Source: an uncultured Paracoccaceae bacterium (lineage in GTDB: Bacteria; Pseudomonadota; Alphaproteobacteria; Rhodobacterales; Rhodobacteraceae). From it: a stretch of DNA of 64,000 nucleotides. Position 1 is the stretch's first letter, and each line of letters starts with the position of its first letter. The translations under genes were made by a program, and so were the position numbers. The DNA is taken from assembly GCA_945952025.1 (NCBI GenBank), contig CAMFGW010000013.1, positions 1 through 64,000 on the forward strand. The letters are read 5' to 3'. The notes under the pieces were generated by a model that saw nothing but the letters and a program-made list of their open reading frames with translations, was not told where the DNA came from and searched no databases. Positions 11,316-19,435 of this stretch are shown one piece after another.

Positions 11316-12241
11316 CCCGCACCCCCCTGCAATCCAGCCACATGCACCGCGACCGAGGCCGCGAGCGCCCCCAGATCATAGCCGCCTTCCAGAAGGCTGA
11401 CCACCCGGCCCTCGCAAGCCTCGGCCGCCAAGTCGCGGATCTGCCCGGTGATCCAGCCATAGTCCGCCTCGGTCCAGTTGAGCCCGCCCAAGGGATCGTC
11501 GCGATGGGCGTCGAACCCCGCGCTGACCAGGAACAGCTCGGGGCCGAAATCCCGCACCCGCGCCAGCGCGCCGCCCCAGGCCGCACGCATCTCGGCCCCG
11601 CCGCTGCCGGGGGCAAGCGGCAGGTTGACGATCTGGCCATGCGCGCCCACTTGGTTTGCCGCCCCGGTGCCCGGATAGAGCGGCATCTGGTGGCTTGAGA
11701 CGAACATCGCCCGCCCCTCGTCCCAAAGGCAGTCCTGCGTGCCGTTGCCATGATGCACGTCGAAATCCAGGACCGCCACACGCGCAAGGCCGCGGGCGTC
11801 GAGCGCATGTTTGGCGGCAATGGCGGCGGTCGAGAAGAGGCAAAAGCCCATGGCGCGGGTGCGTTCGGCATGATGGCCGGGGGGCCGCATGGCGACGAAG
11901 GCGGTGCGGTCCGGCCCGTCGAGCACCGCATCGACCGCCGCAACCGCCCCCCCGACCGCGCGCAGGGCGGCCTCCCAAGAGCCCGGCGACAGGATCGTGT
12001 CCGCGTCCGCCATGGCCATGCCACGGTCCGGCACCAGACCCCTCAGCCGCGCCACATGGGCCGCCGGATGGCAGCGCAGCACATCGTCCATGGCCGCCAT
12101 CGGCGCCTCGCGCCGGTCAAGGTCCGCAAATGCCGGCGCCGACAACGCCCGGCCAATCGCCCGGATGCGCGCCGGGCGTTCGGGATGGCCCTCGCCCGTG
12201 TCGTGGGCAAGGCTCGCGGGATGGGTATAAAGGATCGTCAT
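11312..12241 (-). CDS. Histone deacetylase family protein (acetylpolyamine amidohydrolase type)
   Basis: 309 aa. Predicted zinc-dependent deacetylase of the class II HDAC/AcuC/ApaH fold. Active-site motifs are visible: RPPGHHAE with the tandem catalytic histidines, DFDVHHGNGTQ with the zinc-binding Asp and His, and SAGFDAHRDDPLGGL with the second zinc Asp. EGHPERPARI near the N-terminus is also typical. The physiological substrate in bacteria is usually unknown (acetylpolyamines or acetylated proteins). It is the first gene of the HDAC-xseB-ispA-dxs operon and lies 27 bp after petR, with which it may be co-transcribed. Confidence 0.9.
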   Translation of the reverse strand: MTILYTHPASLAHDTGEGHPERPARIRAIGRALSAPAFADLDRREAPMAAMDDVLRCHPAAHVARLRGLVPDRGMAMADADTILSPGSWEAALRAVGGAVAAVDAVLDGPDRTAFVAMRPPGHHAERTRAMGFCLFSTAAIAAKHALDARGLARVAVLDFDVHHGNGTQDCLWDEGRAMFVSSHQMPLYPGTGAANQVGAHGQIVNLPLAPGSGGAEMRAAWGGALARVRDFGPELFLVSAGFDAHRDDPLGGLNWTEADYGWITGQIRDLAAEACEGRVVSLLEGGYDLGALAASVAVHVAGLQGGAG

Positions 12242-12268
12242 GCGCGACCTCCTGCGGCGGGCCGTCCG

Positions 12269-12970
12269 TCAGTCCGGCGCCAGCATGTAGCCAGCACCCC
12301 TGACCGTCTGCAGGTAACGCGGCAGTTTGGGGTCCGCCTCGACCTTGCGGCGAAGGCGGGTGATCTGCACGTCGACCGCGCGCTCCTGCGTCTGGTCGCC
12401 GCCCCGGCTCAGCTCGTCCACCAGTTCCGTCCGGCTCACCGCCTCGCCCGGCCGCGCGGCCAGGATGCGCATCAGGGCCGCCTCGGTCGCGGTCAACCGC
12501 ACCGGGTCCTCGCCCCGCCACAGCTCGCCCCGGTCCGCGTCATAGCGCACCGGCCCGAAGGTCATGACCTTCGGCACCTTCTGCGCCACCGGCGCCGGCG
12601 CGCGGCGCAGGATGGCGTTGATGCGCAAGAGCAGCTCTTTCGGCTCGAACGGTTTGGCCAGATAGTCGTCCGCCCCGGCCTCGAGCCCCGCGATCCTGTC
12701 CGCCGTCTCGCCCCGCGCGGTCAGAAGAAGGATAGGCGTTGCCAGTCGCCTGCGCAGGTCGCGCGTCAGGCTCACCCCGTCCTCGCCCGGCATCATCACG
12801 TCAAGGACGATCAGGTCGAATTCCAGCCCCGACAGAAGCCGGCGCGCATGGGCCGCGTCGCGCGCCGCGCTGACCAGGAAACCGTTCTTCATCAGGAACT
12901 TCTGCAAAAGTCCCCGGATGCGTTCGTCATCATCGACGACCAGCAGGTGGATGTCCGGCACGGCTGTCAT
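12269..12970 (-). CDS. petR: OmpR/PhoB-family response regulator, PetR-like
   Basis: 233 aa. N-terminal receiver domain with the acidic pair (VVDDDERIR), the phospho-acceptor Asp in DLIVLDVMMPGEDG, and the conserved Lys in LAKPFEPKELLLRI. The C-terminal winged-helix DNA-binding domain ends QTVRGAGYMLAPD. The name rests on the partnership: a MarR-type gene overlaps its start by 4 bp, as in the petP-petR pair of Rhodobacter capsulatus, which is needed there for cytochrome bc1 and c2 production. In that organism the pair lies next to fbcFBC; here the fbc operon is about 47 kb away. No histidine kinase is adjacent. Confidence 0.8.
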   Translation of the reverse strand: MTAVPDIHLLVVDDDERIRGLLQKFLMKNGFLVSAARDAAHARRLLSGLEFDLIVLDVMMPGEDGVSLTRDLRRRLATPILLLTARGETADRIAGLEAGADDYLAKPFEPKELLLRINAILRRAPAPVAQKVPKVMTFGPVRYDADRGELWRGEDPVRLTATEAALMRILAARPGEAVSRTELVDELSRGGDQTQERAVDVQITRLRRKVEADPKLPRYLQTVRGAGYMLAPD

Positions 12971-13533
12971 GGCTGACCCTCCCGGCCTTCGTTGTAGAAG
13001 CGCCGCAGGTCCGGGTCCATCATCGCCTCGAGCACCTGGCGGAACCCCAGCACCGCAGCCGGCCCCGCCTGCCGGTAGGCCGAGCGCATCCGCGCCCGCT
13101 GCGCGTCCGACAGGTCGCGTTCAAGCGCCGCGCCCTTTTCGGTCAGGTGCAGGTGCCGCTCGCGCTTGTCGCGCCGCCCGACGCGCTGTTCGACCAGCCC
13201 GTCCTCGATCAGCGTGCGCAGGACGCGATTCAGCGACTGTTTCGTCACCCCCAGAAGCGCGAGCAGGGCGTTGACGTTCAGCCCCGGCTGGCGGTTGATG
13301 AAATGGATCGCCCGGTGATGCGCCCGCCCGTAGGCGTAATTCTCCAGGATCCGGTCGGGGTCGGCGGTAAAGGCCCGGTAGGCGAAGAACATCGCTTCTG
13401 CCCCCCGGCGCAGCTGCTCGTCGGTCAGGTAGAGAAGCCCCTCGCTGCCGCCCGACCCTATGCCCGACCCGATACCAGACGGCCCGCCGGATAGGCCTAT
13501 TGTCTTCGCTTCCGTCATCCGTCCGCTTGCCAT
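12967..13533 (-). CDS. petP: MarR-family transcriptional regulator, PetP-like
   Basis: 188 aa. Winged-helix MarR fold with LNVNALLALLGVTKQSLNRVLRTLIEDGLVEQRVGRRDKRERHLHLTEKG (split here only in the text) as helix-turn-helix and wing, at about residues 85-135. The first 30 residues are a Gly/Ser-rich, low-complexity extension. The GTCA-N7-TGAC dyad in its own promoter could be its operator. It overlaps petR (ATGA) and is divergent from ilvE. The start at 13533 is uncertain: an ATG at 13518 would leave a more normal leader for the candidate -10 at 13551-13556. Assignment as PetP is by homologous order, not by a diagnostic motif. Confidence 0.78.
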   Translation of the reverse strand: MASGRMTEAKTIGLSGGPSGIGSGIGSGGSEGLLYLTDEQLRRGAEAMFFAYRAFTADPDRILENYAYGRAHHRAIHFINRQPGLNVNALLALLGVTKQSLNRVLRTLIEDGLVEQRVGRRDKRERHLHLTEKGAALERDLSDAQRARMRSAYRQAGPAAVLGFRQVLEAMMDPDLRRFYNEGREGQP

Positions 13534-13550
13534 CCCTGCCGCTCAAGGCA

Positions 13551-13596
13551 ATAATATGTCAGTCATGTTGACTTTCCAAGAATGAATTGCTACCGA
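13551..13596. promoter_or_regulatory. Overlapping divergent promoters of petPR and ilvE with a dyad
   Basis: Minus strand: TTGGAA (13579-13574), 17-nt spacer, TATTAT (13556-13551), reading toward petP. Plus strand: TTGACT (13568-13573), 17-nt spacer, TACCGA (13591-13596), reading toward ilvE. The two overlap, and the dyad GTCA-N7-TGAC (13558-13572) lies between the two -10 boxes, where a bound MarR dimer could block both. Confidence 0.55.
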
Positions 13597-13668
13597 ATCG
13601 ACACAACGGCGCAACTTTATGTCCACTTCGGACCTAACGCGCGCAACAAATGAAAAGCGGAGGGCGTA

Positions 13669-14538
13669 ATGGCCGGTTCCTATGACGATCGCGACGGCAA
13701 GATCTGGATGGACGGGGCGCTGGTGGACTGGCGCGATGCGAAGGTCCACATCCTGACCCACGCGCTCCACTACGCGTCGTCCGTGTTCGAGGGCGAGCGC
13801 TGCTACAACGGCAAGATCTTCAAGGGCCGCGAACATGCCGCGCGCCTGCTGAAGTCGGGCGAGCTTCTGGACATGAAGATCCCCTACACGGTCGACCAGA
13901 TCGAAGAGGCGAAATATGCCGTGCTGAAGGCGAACGGCTGGACCGATGCCTACGTCCGCGCCGTCGCCTTCCGCGGCGCCGGCCCCGACATGGGCGTCGC
14001 CTCGAGCCACAATCCCGTCCGCATGGCCGTCGCGGCCTGGGAATGGGGCAACTACTATGGCGACGCCAAGATGAAGGGTGCGAAGCTCGACATCGCCAAA
14101 TGGCGCCGACCCGACCCGGCCACCATCCCGTCCGAGGCGAAGGCGGCCGGCCTTTACATGATCTGCACCATGTCCAAGCACGCGGCAGAGGCCAAGGGCT
14201 GCTCGGACGCGATGATGTACGACTATCGCGGCTATGTGGCCGAAGCGACCGGCGCCAACATCTTCTTCGTGAAGAACGGCGAGGTGCATACCCCGAAGCC
14301 CGACTGCTTCCTGAACGGCATCACCCGCCAGACGGTGATCGGCATGCTGAAGGACATGGGGGTGAAGGTCCACGAGCGCCACATCATGCCCGAGGAGCTG
14401 GCCGGGTTCGAACAGTGCTGGCTGACCGGCACCGCCGCAGAAGTGACCCCGGTGGGCCAGATCGGCGACTATAATTTCACCGTGGGCGAGCTGACCAAGC
14501 GCGTCGCGACGGATTACGAGAAGCTGGTGCGCGCCTGA
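13669..14538 (+). CDS. ilvE: Branched-chain amino acid aminotransferase
   Basis: 289 aa. PLP-dependent fold-type IV transaminase for the last step of Leu, Ile and Val synthesis. HALHYASSVFEGERCY with the Arg and Tyr/His residues of the active site is near the N-terminus. The PLP lysine lies in CTMSKHAAEAKG-type context at about residue 165, DYRGYVAEATGANIFFVKNG supplies the phosphate-site Glu, and GITRQTVI and LTGTAAEVTPV complete the signature. ATG follows AGCGGAGGGCGTA. Divergent from petPR. Its stop is 15 bp from the terminal hairpin of the second multi-hairpin element, which is antisense to it. Threonine ammonia-lyase (ilvA), an earlier step of isoleucine synthesis, is at 54389. Confidence 0.96.
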   Translation: MAGSYDDRDGKIWMDGALVDWRDAKVHILTHALHYASSVFEGERCYNGKIFKGREHAARLLKSGELLDMKIPYTVDQIEEAKYAVLKANGWTDAYVRAVAFRGAGPDMGVASSHNPVRMAVAAWEWGNYYGDAKMKGAKLDIAKWRRPDPATIPSEAKAAGLYMICTMSKHAAEAKGCSDAMMYDYRGYVAEATGANIFFVKNGEVHTPKPDCFLNGITRQTVIGMLKDMGVKVHERHIMPEELAGFEQCWLTGTAAEVTPVGQIGDYNFTVGELTKRVATDYEKLVRA

Positions 14539-14550
14539 CCTTGGGTCAGG

Positions 14551-14766
14551 GTGGCAGGGGCCGTTGACCCTGCCAAGCGAAGACTTTGCCTTTTGTCCCA
14601 GCCGGTGGCCCAAAGGCCACCGGCCAGCGCCCGCCCCGCCATCGGCGGGCGCTCCGCGCCCACCGGGGCAGGCGCCGGCCCTTGGTGGTGAAGGACATCA
14701 GCGGTCCAGCGGAGACGTTCCCGCACGGGCGGGGAAACGCGGGTCGCGTTTCGTTTTTCCGCCCGT
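14551..14766 (-). repeat. Multi-hairpin intergenic element, copy 2
   Basis: About 216 bp, read on the minus strand it aligns end to end with the copies at 8032 and 56801. Terminal hairpin: CCCTGCC (14568-14574) with GGCAGGG (14553-14559), 8-nt loop. The central hairpins GGTGGCC/GGCCACC and GGGCGC/GCGCCC are kept, the latter with a 3-nt loop. It fills nearly the whole gap between the convergent genes ilvE (stop 14538) and msrA (stop 14782), leaving 12-15 bp on each side. Confidence 0.85.
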
Positions 14767-14781
14767 TCCAGACCGCCCCCC

Positions 14782-15285
14782 TTACGCCACCACGCGCTTC
14801 GGCAGCCGCCAGCCGGGCCGCGCGAAGTGGCAGGTGTAGCCGTCCGGCCGGCGCAAGAGGTAATCCTGATGCTCGGGCTCTGCCTGCCAGAAGGGACCGG
14901 CCGCCGCCACCTCCGTCACCACCGGACCGGGCCAGAGGCCGGACGCATCGACATCGGCGATCGTGTCCAAGGCCACCGCCCGCTGCGTGTCCGACAGCAC
15001 ATAGATCGCGGAGCGATAGGACGGGCCAAGGTCATTCCCCTGCCGGTTCCGCGTCGTCGGGTCATGGATCTGGAAGAAGAATTCCAGAAGCTGCCGGTAG
15101 CTGATCCGCGCCGGGTCGAACACGACCTCGATCGCCTCGGCATGATTGCCGTGGTTGCGGTAGGTGGCATTTGCGACCTCGCCGCCCGTGTAGCCCACGC
15201 GCGTCGAAATCACGCCCGGCATCCGCCGGATCAGATCCTGCATGCCCCAGAAGCAGCCGCCAGCCAGAATCGCCGTTTCGCTCAT
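14782..15285 (-). CDS. msrA: Peptide-methionine (S)-S-oxide reductase
   Basis: 167 aa. Reduces the S-epimer of methionine sulfoxide in proteins. Catalytic motif [10 protein letters not shown] with the nucleophilic Cys at about residue 11. [29 protein letters not shown] and [26 protein letters not shown] are diagnostic. No C-terminal recycling cysteines are visible, so the resolving route is unclear. The gene overlaps msrB by 4 bp (ATGA) and is translated second; the two reductases together cover both sulfoxide epimers. Confidence 0.96.
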   Translation of the reverse strand: MSETAILAGGCFWGMQDLIRRMPGVISTRVGYTGGEVANATYRNHGNHAEAIEVVFDPARISYRQLLEFFFQIHDPTTRNRQGNDLGPSYRSAIYVLSDTQRAVALDTIADVDASGLWPGPVVTEVAAAGPFWQAEPEHQDYLLRRPDGYTCHFARPGWRLPKRVVA

Positions 15286-15746
15286 TTCGCACCCCTGATC
15301 TTGCCAACCCAGTCGCCATAGCCCTCGGCCGCCAGCCGGTCGAGCGGGACGAAGCGCAGGGACGCCGAATTGATGCAGTAGCGCAGCCCCCCCCGGTCAC
15401 GCGGCCCGTCCGGGAAGACGTGGCCCAGGTGGCTGTCGCCATGGGTCGAACGCACCTCGGTCCGGATCATCCCGTGCGTCGCGTCCCGATGCTCGGTCAC
15501 ATGGGCGTCGACGGCCGGCTTCGTGAAGCTCGGCCAGCCGCAGCCGCTGTCGAACTTGTCGTCCGAGGTAAAGAGCGGCTCGCCCGACACCACGTCGACA
15601 TAGAGCCCCGGCTCCTTCATGTCCCAGAAGGCGCCGGAAAAGGGCCGCTCGGTGCCGCTTTGCTGGGTGACGCGGTATTCCTCGGGGCTGAGCCGGGCCA
15701 GCGCCTCGGCGCTCTTGCCCCAGGTCTTCTGTGCTTGGTCGCTCAT
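15282..15746 (-). CDS. msrB: Peptide-methionine (R)-S-oxide reductase
   Basis: 154 aa. Reduces the R-epimer of methionine sulfoxide. The catalytic selenocysteine-equivalent Cys is in [11 protein letters not shown], near the C-terminus. [29 protein letters not shown] and [19 protein letters not shown] are typical. The paired CxxC zinc motifs of zinc-containing MsrB forms are absent, so this is the zinc-free type; a Cys in [10 protein letters not shown] could serve as resolving residue. It is the first gene of the msrB-msrA operon. Confidence 0.95.
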   Translation of the reverse strand: MSDQAQKTWGKSAEALARLSPEEYRVTQQSGTERPFSGAFWDMKEPGLYVDVVSGEPLFTSDDKFDSGCGWPSFTKPAVDAHVTEHRDATHGMIRTEVRSTHGDSHLGHVFPDGPRDRGGLRYCINSASLRFVPLDRLAAEGYGDWVGKIRGAK

Positions 15747-15788
15747 CTGATCCTCCGCATGGCAGCTTCGCGCAGAATATGGGGCGTC

Positions 15789-16790
15789 CTACTGCCCCGC
15801 CGCAAGGGGCGCGCCGGCCCCCTTCGTCCTCCAGAGCGACCAGCCGATCCCGGCGCCCAGGATCACGACCGTCAGGCCGAGCGAAAGCGCGGGGGGAAAC
15901 TTCTCCCACCCCAGAAGGTCGGCGACGAAGACCTTCGACCCGATGACGACCAGAAGGACCGCGAGCGCCTGCGTGAGGTAGGCAAACCGGTGCAGGACGG
16001 CCGCCAGCGCGAAGTAAAGCGCCCGAAGCCCCAGGATGGCGAAGATGTTCGAGGTATAGACGATGAACGGGTCCGCCGTGATCGCAAAGACCGCCGGCAC
16101 CGAATCGACGGCAAAGACGATGTCCGCAAGCTCGACCATCATCAGCGCGAGCGCGAGCGGCGTCAGCCACAGGACCGTCTTGCCCGTCACCGGATGGGGC
16201 GCCCGATGCGTGAAGGCCTGACCGTGCAGCCCCTCGGTCAGCCGCAGGTGGCGGCGCAAGAAGTTCAGGACCGGGTTTTGCGTGATGTCATGCTCTTTTT
16301 CCTTCATCACCAGCATCTTGATGCCCGTGATCACAAGGAAGGCCGCGAAGAGGCAAAGCACCCAGTCGTAGCGCGCAACCAGCGTGGCGCCGAGGCCGAT
16401 CATCAGCCCCCGCAGCACGATCACCCCCAGAATCCCCCAGAAAAGCACGCGGTGCTGGTAGGCCCGCGGGATCGAGAGCGCGGCAAAGATCAGCGCGATG
16501 ACGAAGATATTGTCGAGCGCGAGCGTCTTTTCGACCGTGAAGGCCGTCAGGTAGGCAAGCGCCGCCCCGGCCCCGATCTGCCACCAGACGACCAGCGCGA
16601 AGGCCAGGCCGACGCTGATGTAGAAGGCCGACAGCCACAGGCTTTGACTGACCCCGATCTCGCGCCCGTCGGACCCCGACTTGCGTCCGAACAGGCCCAG
16701 ATCCAGCGTCAGAAGCGGCAGGACCAGCGCCAGGAAGGCACCCCACAACCAAAGCGGCGTGCCAAGAAACAGAGTTTGAATGATCTCCAC
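15789..16790 (-). CDS. TerC-family integral membrane protein (Alx-like)
   Basis: 333 aa with about eight to nine hydrophobic segments. Conserved acidic membrane motifs TLDLGLFG, VEKTLALDNIFVIALIFAAL and ELADIVFAVDSVPAVFAI identify the TerC/Alx family, whose members have been linked to manganese export and to metalation of exported proteins. The GTG at 16790 is chosen as start because AAAGGAG lies 7 nt before it (16804-16798); the longer frame to 16823 begins with a charged stretch lacking a ribosome site. Upstream is a 290-bp gap shared with a divergent permease, holding palindromic sequence. No obvious tellurite-resistance partner genes are present. Confidence 0.9.
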   Translation of the reverse strand: MEIIQTLFLGTPLWLWGAFLALVLPLLTLDLGLFGRKSGSDGREIGVSQSLWLSAFYISVGLAFALVVWWQIGAGAALAYLTAFTVEKTLALDNIFVIALIFAALSIPRAYQHRVLFWGILGVIVLRGLMIGLGATLVARYDWVLCLFAAFLVITGIKMLVMKEKEHDITQNPVLNFLRRHLRLTEGLHGQAFTHRAPHPVTGKTVLWLTPLALALMMVELADIVFAVDSVPAVFAITADPFIVYTSNIFAILGLRALYFALAAVLHRFAYLTQALAVLLVVIGSKVFVADLLGWEKFPPALSLGLTVVILGAGIGWSLWRTKGAGAPLAAGQ

Positions 16791-16864
16791 CGGGCCTCTC
16801 CTTTGCGTTTTGCGTTGGCGCACGAGGGTCCAGTGGCGAGGCGACGGGGCTAGGCCGGGCGGAA

Positions 16865-16930
16865 CATCGGGCGCAGTACCGATTACGGTCCGACATCACG
16901 ATCGTGACTGATAGCAGCGCACGATCGCCA
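16865..16930 (-). promoter_or_regulatory. Palindrome-rich leader/operator region upstream of terC
   Basis: CACGATCGTG (16897-16906) is a perfect 10-bp palindrome, and CACGATCG recurs at 16920-16927, 23 bp away, about two helical turns. On the terC strand the two can also pair as an 8-bp stem, and ATCGG/CCGAT (16866-16885) forms another. TerC-family genes are often under the yybP-ykoY manganese riboswitch, but I could not find its core here with confidence, so a paired protein operator is an equal alternative. Confidence 0.35.
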
Positions 16931-17081
16931 GAGGGGCCCGGCCCGTGGAGCCTACTTGGGGCGCATGGCGCCGGTTTCAAGGGCCCGCACACACGGAAAT
17001 GTGACGAGGGCCTACGCGCCCCGTTGACAGTCCCGTCCGGGTCAGAGCCTTGTGGCGCCATCAGGCAGGGGGCGATTTTCC

Positions 17082-17915
17082 GTGACACTGACCATCTTCC
17101 TGGCCGTTCTGGCAGCCGCCTTCCTGCATGCCGGCTGGAATGCGCTGGTCAAAGGGTCGAGCGACCCGCTGATCGGCTCTGCCGCGATCGCCGTGGGGGC
17201 GGCCGTCGCCTCTGCCCTGGCGCTGCCCTTCGTGCCCTTCCCCGCCGCCGCCTCCTGGCCCTGGCTTGCGAGCGCGATGGTCCTGCAGACCTGCTATTAC
17301 ACGCTCGTCGGCCTGTCCTACGGACGCGCGGACATGAGCCTTGTCTACCCGATCATGCGCGGCACGGCGCCGATGCTGGTCGCACTCGCCGCCCGCCCGA
17401 TTCTGGGCGAGGTTCTGCCCTTCTGGGGCTGGGTCGGCGTCGGGCTGATTTCGGGCGGCATCCTGTCGATGGCGCTCTTCGGGCAAAGGGGCGCGCGGAC
17501 CGGGGTCGGCATGGCGCTGATGACCGCCTGCGTCATCGCCGCCTACACGCTGAACGACGGCCACGGCGCGCGCCTGTCGGGCAGCCCCATCGGCTATTCG
17601 CTGGTCGAATCACTGCTGACCGCGCCGCCCCTCTTGCTGATGGTGCGCTGGCGCCGTGGGCCCGGGCTCGGCGTGGCGCTGAAGGCCCAGGCCCTGCGCG
17701 GGGCGGTCGGCGGGGTCGGCACGCTCACCTCCTACACGGTGGCGCTCTGGGCCATGAGCCACGCGCCGATCGCGCTGGTTGCGGCACTCCGCGAAACCTC
17801 GATCCTCTTTGCCACCGGGATCTCGGCCTTCATCCTGAAGGAACGCGTGACCGCCCCGCGCCTCTTGGCCGTGGCGCTGATCGCAGCCGGTGCCGTAGCG
17901 CTACGGATGGCCTGA
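17082..17915 (+). CDS. EamA/DMT-superfamily permease
   Basis: 277 aa with about ten membrane helices arranged as two EamA repeats. FLAVLAAAFLHAGWNALVKG opens the first repeat, and RETSILFATGISAFILKERVTAPRLLAVALIAAGAVAL closes the second. Family members export metabolites or drugs across the inner membrane; substrate cannot be told from sequence. The GTG at 17082 is preferred, since the helix begins directly after it and AGGCAGGGGGCG lies a suitable distance upstream; a GTG at 17052 is an alternative. The 3' end overlaps the convergent epimerase gene by 15 bp. Confidence 0.88.
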   Translation: MTLTIFLAVLAAAFLHAGWNALVKGSSDPLIGSAAIAVGAAVASALALPFVPFPAAASWPWLASAMVLQTCYYTLVGLSYGRADMSLVYPIMRGTAPMLVALAARPILGEVLPFWGWVGVGLISGGILSMALFGQRGARTGVGMALMTACVIAAYTLNDGHGARLSGSPIGYSLVESLLTAPPLLLMVRWRRGPGLGVALKAQALRGAVGGVGTLTSYTVALWAMSHAPIALVAALRETSILFATGISAFILKERVTAPRLLAVALIAAGAVALRMA

Positions 17916-18788
17916 CCGTTCGGCGGCCAATATCGCCCTGAGACCCTCGCGGTAGGTCGGATAGGCCAGCCGCACGCCCAGCTCGTCCCTGATGCGCCCG
18001 TTCCGCACCCGCTTCGATTCGCTGTAAAAGCCCCGCGCGATGGGCGACATCTCTGCCTCTTCGAACCGCACGGCAGGGGGCGGGGGCAGGTCCAGCAGCC
18101 GCGCCGCCTCTCGCAGCACATCCTCTGGCGCGCTCGGCAGGTCATCGCAGACATTGTAGGCCCGCCCCGGCGCCGGCCGCGCCATCGAGGCGGCAAGGAC
18201 GGCCGCGATGTCCTCGACATGGATCCGGCTCATGAACTGGCCGTCCTTCAGGATCAGCCGGGCCGAGCCGTCGCGCACCTTCAGGAAGGGCCCGCGCCCC
18301 GGCCCGTAGATCCCGGCAAGGCGGAAATGATGGATCGGCAAGGCCGGAATCGCAGCCCAGGCGCGTTCCGCCTGAAGCCGCCAGCGCCCGCGCTCGGTCG
18401 TAGGGGCCAGCGCGGTGTCCTCGTCAACCCAGCCGCCGCCATGATCGCCGTAAACCCCGGTCGTCGACAGATAGCCCGCCCATGTCAGCCGCGGCGCCAC
18501 CTGGGCGATGGTAGAACTTTCGGCCAGAAGCACCGGATCGCCCGCCGCGACCGCACCGACCGATGACAGAAGGTGCGTCGCCTGCCCCAGAGCCTCCGCC
18601 ACCGGGCGTTCTGGCCACAGGATCGGCTCGACCCCCAGGGCCTGAAGCCGCCGGGCCTTGGCCGCATCCCGCGTCGTGCCGACGACGCGCCAGCCCAGCG
18701 GCAGAAGCCGCCGCGCCAGCACCTCGGCCGAATAGCCAAGACCGAAGATGAAAAGCGTGCCGGGACGGGTTTGGGGATCGTGCTCCAT
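17901..18788 (-). CDS. SDR-family NAD-dependent epimerase/dehydratase-like protein (YeeZ-type)
   Basis: 295 aa. Rossmann fold beginning TLFIFGLGYSAEVLARRLL, a variant of the usual GxxGxxG loop, with the second-strand TTRD acidic residue. YLSTTGVYGDHGGGWVDED contains the Tyr of the active-site region, and FRLAGIYGPGRGPF and SRIHVEDIAAVLAASM are typical of extended SDRs. The true substrate is unknown. The ATG at 18788 is chosen because homologous sequence begins soon after it. The gene is convergent with and overlaps the permease at 17915. Confidence 0.85.
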   Translation of the reverse strand: MEHDPQTRPGTLFIFGLGYSAEVLARRLLPLGWRVVGTTRDAAKARRLQALGVEPILWPERPVAEALGQATHLLSSVGAVAAGDPVLLAESSTIAQVAPRLTWAGYLSTTGVYGDHGGGWVDEDTALAPTTERGRWRLQAERAWAAIPALPIHHFRLAGIYGPGRGPFLKVRDGSARLILKDGQFMSRIHVEDIAAVLAASMARPAPGRAYNVCDDLPSAPEDVLREAARLLDLPPPPAVRFEEAEMSPIARGFYSESKRVRNGRIRDELGVRLAYPTYREGLRAILAAERSGHP

Positions 18789-18937
18789 GGGCCGATCTAG
18801 CGGGGCCGGGCGGCGAAGGGCAAGAAGAAGCCTGCCGCCAGGGTCGCCAGCGCCAGGAACGGCCCCCAGACTGGCCCCCAGACCGATATCGCTTCGGCCA
18901 CGACCGCCACCCGGACCGCCCTGCCCAAGTCCGACGC

Positions 18938-19334
18938 ATGATCCTCTGGGCACTGGTCATCGCCGCCTCGATCACGGCGAGCGAGGCCATCCTGCGCCTG
19001 CCGCTTCTGGCCGAGGTCCGCAGCGCCTCGCGCTATGCGTCGAAATCCATGGCCGTCCTGCGGTCGAGCCACATCTCCGACCACTGGAAAGTACAGATCC
19101 TGCCCGCCTATGCCTTCCGCATCGGCAAGGGGGCGGTCGTCTTCTTCCACTACCTCTGCTTCGCGCTCGCGCCGGTCGCGGCCTTGGGCCTTCTCTACCC
19201 GCCAGGCTTCACCGCCTGCTCATCGCCGTCCTGTGCGTCACCTCGCTCGTCTACCTGTGGCTCAGGACACGCGGCACGCCCGCCTTGCCGCGCGCGCGGC
19301 TGCAAAGCTCGGGGCCCCGAAGCTCGAGGTCTGA
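18938..19334 (+). pseudogene. Small membrane protein gene with two apparent frameshifts
   Basis: From ATG 18938 the frame encodes MILWALVIAASITASEAILR, a charged stretch with ISDHWK, and a membrane helix FFHYLCFALAPVAALGLL. At about 19205-19225 the plausible protein jumps one frame to RLLIAVLCVTSLVYLWLR, a second helix. At about 19255 it jumps again to HARLAARAAAKLGAPKLEV with TGA at 19332-19334. In each section only the named frame has nearly all G/C third positions. Two one-base deletions, true or from sequencing, would explain this. No function known. If read without frameshift the first frame would run into adenine deaminase, which has its own ATG. Confidence 0.55.
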
Positions 19335-19435
19335 GGCGCCCCCCCCCTGTCACGAAAGCTTTGCCCCGGCCTGCCATAGGCAGGACCAGCGCCGCGCCCG
19401 CTTGCGCCGCGCCGCCCCTTCTGACAGATTTTGGC

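Noticed and set aside
16791-17081. yybP-ykoY manganese riboswitch upstream of terC
   Set aside because: Family habit makes it likely, but I could not find the conserved core by eye; left as an unnamed leader.
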